A model generated the notes under the pieces. That model was not told where the DNA came from. It worked only from the letters and a program-made list of their open reading frames with translations, and did no database searches. A DNA stretch of 8,355 nucleotides from Deltaproteobacteria bacterium. Lineage in GTDB: Bacteria; Myxococcota_A; Polyangia; HGW-17. Positions 1-5,545 of the stretch are shown here, piece by piece. Where the stretch lies: assembly GCA_003249585.1 (NCBI GenBank), contig QKIM01000178.1, positions 1-8,355 on the forward strand. The letters run 5' to 3'. The translations under genes were made by a program, and so were the position numbers. The first letter of the stretch is position 1, and the number at the start of each line of letters is the position of its first letter.

Positions 1-1299
1 GAGCTGGGCCAGGGTCTGGCTCAGGGAGCCCTTGAAGGGGACGCGCCCCTCGATGCCCTCGGGGACCAGCTTGGAGCTGGGGACCGCCGCCTGGAAGTAA
101 CGGTCGGCGCTGCCGGCCTTCATGGCGCCCAGGCTGCCCATGCCCCGGTACTGTTTGTAGGAGCGGCCCTGGTACAGGATCATGTCGCCCGGGGTCTCCT
201 CGGTGCCGGCGAAGAGGGAGCCGATCATGACGGCGCTGGCGCCCACGGCCAGGGCCTTGACCACGTCCCCGGAGTACTTGATGCCGCCGTCGGCGATGAC
301 GGGGATGTCGCGCTTTGCAGCCTCCTTCACCACCATGTCGATGGCGGAGAGCTGGGGCACGCCCACGCCGGCCACCATGCGGGTGGTGCAGATGGAGCCT
401 GGCCCGATCCCCACCTTCACGCCGTCGGCGCCCCGGTCTATGAGAAACTTTGCCGCCTCACCCGTGGCGATATTGCCGGCGATGACCTGCATGGCGGGGC
501 TCACCTCCTTGATATAGGCGACCATGTCCCCGACGCCGCGGGTGTGGCCGTGGGCTGTGTCTACCACGATGAGGTCCACCCCCGCCTCGCACAGGGTCTC
601 CACCCGTTTGCGCTCCTTCTCGCCCGTCCCGCAGGCGGCGCCCACCATGAGGCGGCCGCGGAGATCCTTGGCGGCCATGGGGTAGAGCTCGGATTTCTGG
701 ATGTCCTTGAGGGTGATGAGCCCGGCGAGGCGGTGGTCATCGTCGAGGATGACCAGCTTCTCGATGCGGTTGGCGTGGAGGATGGACTTGGCCTCGTCCA
801 TGGAGACGCCGGCCCTGGCGGTGATGAGGCCCGTGGTCATGAGCTCCTTGACGGGCCTCGCCATGTTGGTCTCGAAGCGCACGTCGCGGATGGTGAGGAT
901 CCCCGCGGGGAGCCCCGAACCGTCGAGGACGGGCAGGCCCGAGATGGAGTGGGTGCGCATGAGGCCGAGGGCCTTCTCCACGCTGTCGTCGGTGTCTAGG
1001 GTGAGGGGGGTCGAGACGATCCAGGTCTCGAAGCGCTTGACCCGGCGGACCTCCTCGGCCTGCTCCTCGGGCGTGAGGTTCTTGTGGATGATGCCGATGC
1101 CGCCCTCCCGGGCCATGGCCACGGCCATGCGGTGCTCCGTCACCGTGTCCATGGCGGCGCTGAGGAAGGGGATCCTGAGCTGCAGCGTGCGGGTGATCCG
1201 CGTGCTCACGTCCACCTCGCCGGGGAGCACCTCGCTGTATTTCGGGAGGAGCAGAACGTCGTCGAAGGTCAGCGCATGGGTGAGCTCGCTCAGATTCAT
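1..1299 (-). CDS. guaB: IMP dehydrogenase (GuaB), C-terminus cut by window edge
   Basis: Cytosolic enzyme that oxidises IMP to XMP with NAD+, the first committed step of GMP synthesis. The reading frame is open from the ATG at 1299 to base 1, giving 433 residues; the family is usually about 485-490, so about 55 C-terminal residues are missing. Visible features: N-terminal TFDDVLLLP (11-19); a tandem CBS-domain (Bateman) insert, about 93-205; the active-site loop [11 protein letters not shown] with catalytic Cys304; the phosphate-binding ADGGI (336-340); the flap [10 protein letters not shown] (384-393); and the Arg400-Tyr401 pair that activates water in this family. Nothing is degenerate, so it should be active. 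The start lies one base after the stop of the upstream nuclease gene, and the purine-rich AAAGGGAAA before the ATG is inside that gene. The two genes are therefore probably co-transcribed and translationally coupled. Identification is by motif recognition and is secure. Confidence 0.97.
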   Translation of the reverse strand, partial: MNLSELTHALTFDDVLLLPKYSEVLPGEVDVSTRITRTLQLRIPFLSAAMDTVTEHRMAVAMAREGGIGIIHKNLTPEEQAEEVRRVKRFETWIVSTPLTLDTDDSVEKALGLMRTHSISGLPVLDGSGLPAGILTIRDVRFETNMARPVKELMTTGLITARAGVSMDEAKSILHANRIEKLVILDDDHRLAGLITLKDIQKSELYPMAAKDLRGRLMVGAACGTGEKERKRVETLCEAGVDLIVVDTAHGHTRGVGDMVAYIKEVSPAMQVIAGNIATGEAAKFLIDRGADGVKVGIGPGSICTTRMVAGVGVPQLSAIDMVVKEAAKRDIPVIADGGIKYSGDVVKALAVGASAVMIGSLFAGTEETPGDMILYQGRSYKQYRGMGSLGAMKAGSADRYFQAAVPSSKLVPEGIEGRVPFKGSLSQTLAQL

Positions 1300-1300
1300 G

Positions 1301-2089
1301 TCATTTCCCTTTCATGGCCTCGAGGCAGAGCGCGTCGTGCTTTTTGTACCACCGGCGGGTCTTGGCGCTCATGAGGGCGAGAGCGTCATCGACCTTGTCG
1401 CCCAGTTTCCACAGCCCCTTGCCGGCCTTGCGGGCGGCCAGCTCCACGGTGCAGTACCGGGCCCGTTTCTGAGAGGGGTATTTGGTGAAGGAGAAGCCGT
1501 GCCCTTCGGCCAGAAGCTCCTGGTTGACGTCGGTGTCGCCCACGAAGACAGTCACCAGTGGGCGCCCGAAGCGCCCGGCCTCGCACCGGTCGCCCTTTCT
1601 CACACAGTCGAAGTGTACCGTCCTCCCCTCGACCCGTTTCTTGAGGAAGGTGTATGCGGCCAGGCCGCCGGCCTCGTCGTCGCCCGTGCAGGCGGCGCTG
1701 GCCCTGCCGTCGGAGGTCCGCACCCGCTGCTTGTGGCACTCGGGGGTGTTGATTCCCGCCAGGCGGGCCTTGATGACCCGGCCCTCGGGGCCGTATTTGA
1801 GGTGGAGGGTGTCGCCGTCCACCACGTGCACGACCTCGCCCTGGAGCTTCGTCCCGGGGGCTATGATCACGGGCTCTGTCGTACGGTGGCCACGCCTGCG
1901 GGATCGTCCCCTGGCCTGCTTCATGGAATGCTTTCTGGAACGCTTCATGGAGCGGTTTTTAGCTCGGCGGGCCCCCGCGATGGAGGAGCGTCCCTCTTTG
2001 GGATCGCTTTGTTTCTTGCAGGCTGGGGGCCATGCGAGTAAGAAGGAGAGGATCATGAGGAGGGCCGTCTGTGCATGCGGTGCGTTCAT
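1301..2089 (-). CDS. Secreted/lipoprotein staphylococcal-nuclease-like (SNase/TNase) protein
   Basis: 262 residues. An upstream in-frame ATG at 2206 exists, but the ATG at 2089 is preferred: it has a purine-rich AGAGAGGG in front of it and places a signal peptide at the N-terminus (hydrophobic 8-20). Cys24 in WPPAC is a possible lipidation site, though PPA-C is a poor lipobox, so simple secretion is also possible. Residues 41-69 form a very basic linker containing two imperfect octapeptide repeats, SMKRSRKH and SMKQARGR. The SNase domain runs about 80-225: VDGDT (Asp91, Asp93, Thr94), RLAGINTPE (Arg109, Thr115, Glu117) and FGR (Arg176). These match the S. aureus nuclease calcium-binding and catalytic residues Asp19/Asp21, Arg35, Glu43 and Arg87. 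The residue matching Asp40, a calcium ligand, is Asn114. Four cysteines (118, 134, 162, 169) in the domain could form disulfides outside the cytoplasm. The expected role is Ca2+-dependent cleavage of DNA or RNA in the periplasm or outside the cell. The gene is followed after one base by guaB and diverges from a lipoprotein gene. Confidence 0.88.
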   Translation of the reverse strand: MNAPHAQTALLMILSFLLAWPPACKKQSDPKEGRSSIAGARRAKNRSMKRSRKHSMKQARGRSRRRGHRTTEPVIIAPGTKLQGEVVHVVDGDTLHLKYGPEGRVIKARLAGINTPECHKQRVRTSDGRASAACTGDDEAGGLAAYTFLKKRVEGRTVHFDCVRKGDRCEAGRFGRPLVTVFVGDTDVNQELLAEGHGFSFTKYPSQKRARYCTVELAARKAGKGLWKLGDKVDDALALMSAKTRRWYKKHDALCLEAMKGK

Positions 2090-2187
2090 GGCCCTCTCTT
2101 TACCAACCTTTTGGCCGAAAGGCAAACAAAACCACGGGTCGCGGGCTGCCTCCTGGAGGTCATCCGCACCCTCGGGACCTACTGAAA
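2090..2187. promoter_or_regulatory. Divergent intergenic region between nuclease and lipoprotein genes
   Basis: These 98 bp separate two genes transcribed away from each other, so they should hold promoters for both. On the minus strand TTGCCT, 17 bases, then TAAAGA is a weak sigma-70-like match for the nuclease operon; it would put the transcript start almost at the ATG. An inverted repeat, CCTTTTGGCCGAAAGG (2107-2122), has a 5-bp perfect stem plus a T-G pair and overlaps that candidate, so it could be an operator. A second small palindrome, CCTCCTGGAGG, lies near 2151-2161. No convincing plus-strand promoter was seen. All assignments here are by eye. Confidence 0.4.
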
Positions 2188-3165
2188 ATGCACGTTTTCT
2201 TTTCATCGCGCGGGCTCTTGTCCATGACCCTCGGGCTGCTCGTCCTGGCCTCTGCCTGCAAGGGCAAGGGGGCTTCTCCCGAACCTGGCTCCAAGACCCC
2301 GTCCAAGGTGCCTGGGGTCAAGGCGTCAAAAGCGGACCGCACGTCCAAACGCAAGCCCCGTAGACCGAAAAATCCCAAGAGTCTCCTCTATGTCCGTGTC
2401 CGTTTCGCCGACCTCTTCTCCATCCCGCAGATCCAGGGGAAGACCGAGGAGCTCAAGGTGGCCGCCCTCAAGCAGGGGTACCTCGGCGCGCTCTTGCGCT
2501 GCCGCCTCGACTTCACCAGCCAGCTGGAGGTCCTCGCCCTCCAGGTGCCCCAGGACTTCAAGACCTCCCGGCGAGGCGCCCTGACCCTCAAGGGGCAGTT
2601 CGAGCCGGCCACCCTGGCCCGCTGCGTCTTCAAGGATCTCTCCTTCACCGTGTCGGGGACCGACGGCGGCATCCTCACCGCCAAAGGCGACAACCTCACC
2701 CTCGAGGTGGACACGGGGAAGAAGGGCATCCTCCAGGTGCGCACCGTCGGCTGGACCTTCGTGCCCTGGGATCGCGTCCCCGATCCCTACCACCAGTTCG
2801 CCAAGAAGACCGCCGATCTCCCCGCCCTCATCCTGGGCAGCCTCGACCCCGTGATCCCGTGGCCCGATCCCCCCCGGGCCATCCTCCTGGGGGTCACTCC
2901 GCTGTTCACCGGTCTTCGGCTGCGGGCCATCCTGAACTTCGGATCCGAGACGGGCGCGAAGACCTTCGAGGCCATGGCCAAGAAGAAGCTCGTGGAGATC
3001 GTCAAGGGCGCTCCCGCCGGGGCCGGGGCCGTGCACATCACCCTGCTCAAGAAGACGGGAATCAAGCGGATCGGCGCCCGCGTGCTGGCCTCCGTGACGG
3101 CCGGCTGGGGCGAGGTGATGGCCCTCGTGAAGCTGGTCCAGGTGAAGGTGCGGGTGAAGCAGTGA
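2188..3165 (+). CDS. Putative lipoprotein of unknown function with basic tether
   Basis: 325 residues; not recognised as a named family. A longer in-frame reading starts at 2071, but the ATG at 2188 gives a good lipoprotein signal peptide: Arg8, a hydrophobic core 13-21 and lipobox LASAC with Cys24. An internal ATG at 2224 would also leave the lipobox but would lose the basic residue; the ribosome-binding site before 2188 is weak. Residues 25-64 are a Lys/Arg/Pro/Ser-rich tether, followed by a globular part 65-325 made of alternating strands and helices with no transmembrane segment. Two cysteines in it (Cys105 in LLRCRLDF, Cys146 in LARCVF) may pair. The general layout (a small alpha/beta domain with these two cysteines, then a second half starting near ILQVRTVGWTF) recalls uncharacterised myxobacterial secreted proteins, but I cannot name the family. 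It is probably membrane-anchored and faces the periplasm or surface. It stands alone on its strand, 147 bp before the RHH gene. Confidence 0.85.
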   Translation: MHVFFSSRGLLSMTLGLLVLASACKGKGASPEPGSKTPSKVPGVKASKADRTSKRKPRRPKNPKSLLYVRVRFADLFSIPQIQGKTEELKVAALKQGYLGALLRCRLDFTSQLEVLALQVPQDFKTSRRGALTLKGQFEPATLARCVFKDLSFTVSGTDGGILTAKGDNLTLEVDTGKKGILQVRTVGWTFVPWDRVPDPYHQFAKKTADLPALILGSLDPVIPWPDPPRAILLGVTPLFTGLRLRAILNFGSETGAKTFEAMAKKKLVEIVKGAPAGAGAVHITLLKKTGIKRIGARVLASVTAGWGEVMALVKLVQVKVRVKQ

Positions 3166-3218
3166 GGCCTCCCGGGGGCGCGGCGATCCCCAATCCATAA
3201 AGATGATTTCTCATGTAC

Positions 3219-3247
3219 TTGCAAAAACCTTCATTTGCTGGTAGGAA
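3219..3247 (+). promoter_or_regulatory. Candidate sigma-70-type promoter for the RHH-to-sigma operon
   Basis: TTGCAA (3219-3224), a 17-base spacer, then TAGGAA (3242-3247) preceded by TG at 3239-3240, which gives an extended -10 of the form TGnTAGGAA. It lies in the most AT-rich stretch of the intergenic region, about 65 bases before the RHH start codon. The -35 matches consensus at 4 of 6 positions and the -10 at 3 of 6. Position and spacing make it the best candidate for driving 3313-6199, but it is unproven. Confidence 0.4.
3221..3238. promoter_or_regulatory. Inverted repeat overlapping the candidate promoter (possible operator)
   Basis: GCAAA (3221-3225) and TTTGC (3234-3238) form a perfect 5-bp inverted repeat with an 8-base centre. 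It overlaps the -35 hexamer and fills most of the spacer of the candidate promoter. RHH proteins commonly bind short inverted or direct repeats in their own promoters, so this could be an autoregulatory site for the product of 3313-3648. A 5-bp repeat can arise by chance. Confidence 0.2.
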
Positions 3248-3251
3248 CACT

Positions 3252-3272
3252 CGACTCCCCTTTCGGGGATCG
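3252..3272 (+). other. 5'-UTR hairpin ahead of the RHH gene
   Basis: CGA-C-TCCCC / TTTC loop / GGGGA-TCG folds into an 8-bp stem with one bulged C (3255). It would sit at or just after the transcript start predicted from the promoter at 3219-3247. No U-run follows, so it is not an intrinsic terminator. It could stabilise the transcript start or affect translation; no known riboswitch is recognised. Confidence 0.35.
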
Positions 3273-3312
3273 TTTCCGTCCCGCCCCAGCGCGTGGGTCT
3301 CATGAGGTAGCT

Positions 3313-3648
3313 ATGAACAGCAAGAAGCAGAAAAGACGTTCCATCTCCGTGCGTGGGGATATCTACGACAGGGTCTACAGTTTCTGTAAAGAGCAGAATA
3401 TGTCGATGAGTTCCTTTGTTGAGGATCGCATCCTCTATTACATGGATCACCCCGAGATCGACGTGACCGCAGCGCCTCCCGCGGCGGCCCCCTCCCTCCC
3501 CGAGATCGTGGCGCTCCCCGACAAGCCGCTGCCCGTGAACAACACGCCGATCACTCCTCCTCCCCCCATCACCAGCCACATCCAGCCGGTGAGTGAGTTG
3601 AGCGACAATCAACTCATCGAGGAGATGAAACAGCACTTCACCTTCTGA
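3313..3648 (+). CDS. Ribbon-helix-helix (RHH) domain protein with proline-rich tail
   Basis: 111 residues. The ATG at 3313 is chosen over an in-frame upstream start at 3235 because GAGG (3304-3307) lies five bases before it and the encoded protein begins right at the DNA-binding fold. Residues 7-45 match the RHH (MetJ/Arc/CopG-like) pattern: basic lead KKQKRR, strand RSISVRG, helix DIYDRVYSFCKEQN, turn MSMS, helix SFVEDRILYYMDH. Such proteins dimerise through the strand and contact DNA with its alternate residues. Residues 52-95 are a Pro/Ala-rich, probably disordered linker, and the last 15 residues (SELSDNQ...HFTF) form a short amphipathic helix ending in an aromatic motif that could dock a partner. 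It is first in a four-gene cluster, with 14 bp to the next gene, so it may autoregulate the operon. An antitoxin role is possible for an RHH protein, but no toxin-like gene is adjacent. Confidence 0.82.
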   Translation: MNSKKQKRRSISVRGDIYDRVYSFCKEQNMSMSSFVEDRILYYMDHPEIDVTAAPPAAAPSLPEIVALPDKPLPVNNTPITPPPPITSHIQPVSELSDNQLIEEMKQHFTF

Positions 3649-3651
3649 TCT

Positions 3652-3658
3652 GGGAGGG
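3652..3658 (+). promoter_or_regulatory. Ribosome binding site deciding a TTG start
   Basis: GGGAGGG lies four bases before TTG at 3663 (GGGAGG with five). No ATG in this frame lies upstream, and the first downstream ATG (3693) would cut off the charged part of the signal peptide, so this site supports TTG initiation. Confidence 0.7.
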
Positions 3659-3662
3659 CCCC

Positions 3663-4718
3663 TTGAAGACACGCCACCTGCTCTTCGTCCCCATGGCGCT
3701 CGGTCTCCTCTTCTCCTGCGGGAAAAAGGATCCCGACGAGCTCTCCAGCTCCCGGTGGATCAAGCGCAACATCACCTGCGCAGAGGAGTCCATCGAGACC
3801 CTCATCAAGAAACTGGAAGTCAAGGCCAAGGAGGCCGAGTCGCTGTCGGTCAAGCTGCAGCTGGCGCTCAGTTCCAAGGGCTGTCCCAACGGCAGCCATC
3901 TGGAATGCACGCCCGAGTTGGGGATCCAGGCCATTGCGACCTACCTCTCCACCGTGCCCGCTCCAGCCACGGTCCAGACGCCCCCCGACACGGCCGCTCC
4001 GGCCGCCGGGAAACCGGGCGGTGAAAAACTGGGCACGGGCGACAAGAACCGCCTCAGGGACATCTATCCTGAGATGCCCAAGGAGCCCACGGAGAAGCCC
4101 CTCACGTCGGCCAAGATGGACACCAGGGATCTTGGCCTCTCTCCCGACGAGCTGGCCAGCAAGAGCCGCTGCGGAGTCAAGGTGACGGCCACGTGCGCCT
4201 TCACGACCCTGGATTCCGTCATCTCGCAGCTCACCATCTTCACCAAGCAGGCGCAGGTCCTGGAGACCGAGGCGAGCCGCCTGCTGGCGCTCTCCGCCGC
4301 GGATCCCTACCGCGCCACGGTGCAGGGGCTCTACCTGGGCATGCGCAACCTCGAGGCCAACATCCAGGAGATGGTCACCCTCGAGGAGGCCGTGAAACGC
4401 CGCGCGCAGGAGTACAAGGCCCGATACGACGCCAAGCGGCCGCTGAAGATAAAGGGTATCATCGTCGATCTCTCCAAGGTCGTGCCCACGGTGGTCTCCT
4501 CACGGCTCAAATCCTATATCCCCAAGCTCAAGACCGTCCTTGTCGACTTCCGCAAGCGTCACCCGGACTACCGAGAGAAGCTCGGCGCCGCCCTGCGAGA
4601 TCTCAAGCGGGCCAAACGCCAGTACGGCAACACCTGCCTGGACTCGAAGGGGTGCTGGAAGTTCCGCGCCTGTGTCAAGCGGTACCGGCTCCCCGGCATC
4701 ACCCTGTACCGAGACTGA
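3663..4718 (+). CDS. Cysteine-rich, internally duplicated putative lipoprotein (TTG start)
   Basis: 351 residues; no known family recognised. The start is TTG, supported by a strong Shine-Dalgarno and by the resulting signal peptide: KTRH, a hydrophobic core 6-17 and lipobox LLFSC with Cys19. After the lipobox come two helical segments that align without gaps: 38-61 (TCAEESIETLIKKL...) and 177-200 (TCAFTTLDSVISQL...). Eight of 24 positions are identical and many others are conservative, both start with Thr-Cys-Ala, and both run into a Leu/Ala-rich helix. This points to an old internal duplication. Between them, residues 98-165 are a Pro/Ala/Thr/Lys-rich linker. The C-terminal part (230-351) is strongly basic and mostly helical, and ends with three closely spaced cysteines (325, 331, 337). 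Besides the lipid-anchored Cys19 there are eight cysteines, an even number compatible with disulfides. It is probably an envelope protein. Being between an RHH gene and PPC and sigma genes, it could be a sensor or target of that regulation; this is inference. Confidence 0.85.
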   Translation: MKTRHLLFVPMALGLLFSCGKKDPDELSSSRWIKRNITCAEESIETLIKKLEVKAKEAESLSVKLQLALSSKGCPNGSHLECTPELGIQAIATYLSTVPAPATVQTPPDTAAPAAGKPGGEKLGTGDKNRLRDIYPEMPKEPTEKPLTSAKMDTRDLGLSPDELASKSRCGVKVTATCAFTTLDSVISQLTIFTKQAQVLETEASRLLALSAADPYRATVQGLYLGMRNLEANIQEMVTLEEAVKRRAQEYKARYDAKRPLKIKGIIVDLSKVVPTVVSSRLKSYIPKLKTVLVDFRKRHPDYREKLGAALRDLKRAKRQYGNTCLDSKGCWKFRACVKRYRLPGITLYRD

Positions 4719-4770
4719 GCCCGACAGCGGCTGCGTTGCTCCATACCCCCATCCTTCCAAGGAACACACC

Positions 4771-5499
4771 ATGCATTTCGTGAAAACCACCCAGACCCGC
4801 CGGTTTCTCGGCGAACTCACCAGGAGTATGGACGTCGGTCGTGCCCTGGCCAAGCTCATGGAGGACAACGCCATCCGCTGCGGGCATGTCCGCATCATGG
4901 GACACTTCGAGCGTGCCGAGCTCCTGTGCGACGGCCCCAAGGGGCCGGGGACCATCACCCGCGTCCTCGACCGCCACGTGCAGATCATCTCCTGCGAGGG
5001 GATCATCAGCGAGCTCTCGGGGAACTTCGAGCCCGTCCTCTACACCCTGGTCACCTTCGAGGGCGAGGCCGGGAGCGTGACCGTGGGCGGGGTACTCCAG
5101 AGCGCCACCGTGCTCTCCTGCCACCTCCTGCTGGACGCCTTCGACGATCTCTTCATCCGCCGCGCCATCGACCCGCGGGTCAAGCTCCCCACCTGGGTAC
5201 AGGTGTTCACCGATGAGGATCCCTCGTCGGCGCCTCCCCCGGCGCCCGTGGAGACCACCCCGGCGCCCGTGGAGGAGGAGGTGTTTGACGACGACGAGAT
5301 CATCCCCGAGGCCGGCGATAAAATCGTCCATTTCAAGTTCGGCGAGTGTTTGGTCGTCAAATTCGAGCGGGAAAATGATATACTGCAGGTGAAACAGCCG
5401 GGAAAACGGAGCCTCCGACTGGGCGTCAGCGTCCTCGACTTCACCCTCCTGCGGGTCCTCCCCGACGGGACCAAGGTGTACCGCGCCAGCCGGAAATAG
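4771..5499 (+). CDS. PPC (DUF296) domain protein with extra C-terminal domain
   Basis: 242 residues from the ATG at 4771 (AAGGA seven bases upstream); a longer frame from 4540 overlaps the previous gene and is not needed. Residues about 10-145 fit the plant-and-prokaryote-conserved (PPC, DUF296) domain: GELTRSMDVGRALAKLMEDNAIRCGHV, then GHFERAELL, a central ISELSGNFEP, a VTFEG strand and the glycine-rich SVTVGGVLQSATV. PPC domains form trimers; in plants they follow AT-hooks and act at DNA, while bacterial roles are poorly defined. No AT-hook is present here. Instead, an acidic, Pro-rich linker (148-180) with a 7-residue repeat (PAPVETT/PAPVEEE) leads to a compact beta-rich domain (183-242: DKIVHFKFGECLVVKF...RLGVSVLDFTLLRVL) that looks like a small barrel. 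It lies between the lipoprotein gene (52 bp upstream) and the sigma gene (46 bp downstream), in an apparent operon. The PPC call is good; the role of the C-terminal domain is unknown. Confidence 0.82.
   Translation: MHFVKTTQTRRFLGELTRSMDVGRALAKLMEDNAIRCGHVRIMGHFERAELLCDGPKGPGTITRVLDRHVQIISCEGIISELSGNFEPVLYTLVTFEGEAGSVTVGGVLQSATVLSCHLLLDAFDDLFIRRAIDPRVKLPTWVQVFTDEDPSSAPPPAPVETTPAPVEEEVFDDDEIIPEAGDKIVHFKFGECLVVKFERENDILQVKQPGKRSLRLGVSVLDFTLLRVLPDGTKVYRASRK
5237..5274 (+). repeat. Short direct repeat in the PPC protein linker
   Basis: A 17-base unit (5237-5253 and 5258-5274) is repeated exactly with a 21-base period, encoding two copies of PAPVE followed by TT or EE. It is an in-frame tandem duplication of seven codons in a disordered linker and is probably neutral for folding. 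Confidence 0.7.
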
Positions 5500-5545
5500 C
5501 CTGGACGGCACCCTCTCCGTCTGATCCCCCCGGCAGGATGAGCGC

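Noticed and set aside
1918..1951. GCTTCATGGA direct repeats considered as a CRISPR-like or regulatory repeat
   Set aside because: There are only two copies with a 24-bp period, in frame within the nuclease linker, so they are simply the DNA of the octapeptide repeat.
701..2041. 446-codon plus-strand open frame across guaB and the nuclease gene
   Set aside because: It lies opposite two strongly recognisable genes. Its translation is low-complexity Arg/Ser/Gly/Val-rich and matches no fold, which is typical of antisense frames in GC-rich DNA.
2326..3198. 290-codon minus-strand frame opposite the lipoprotein at 2188
   Set aside because: The translation is Gly/Glu/His/Leu-rich antisense sequence; the plus strand has a signal peptide and natural composition, so this is a shadow.
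3252..3272. Hairpin considered as terminator of the lipoprotein gene ending at 3165
   Set aside because: It has no T-run, and the sequence after it (GTTTCCGTCCCG) is GC-rich. It lies downstream of the candidate promoter and so fits a leader structure better.
3313..3648. Antitoxin of a toxin-antitoxin pair
   Set aside because: The next gene encodes a 351-residue lipoprotein with a signal peptide rather than a small toxin, and there is no RelE-, PIN- or Fic-like gene nearby.
4771..5499. AT-hook DNA-binding protein as in plant PPC proteins
   Set aside because: No R-G-R-P type AT-hook is present, and the linker after the PPC domain is acidic.
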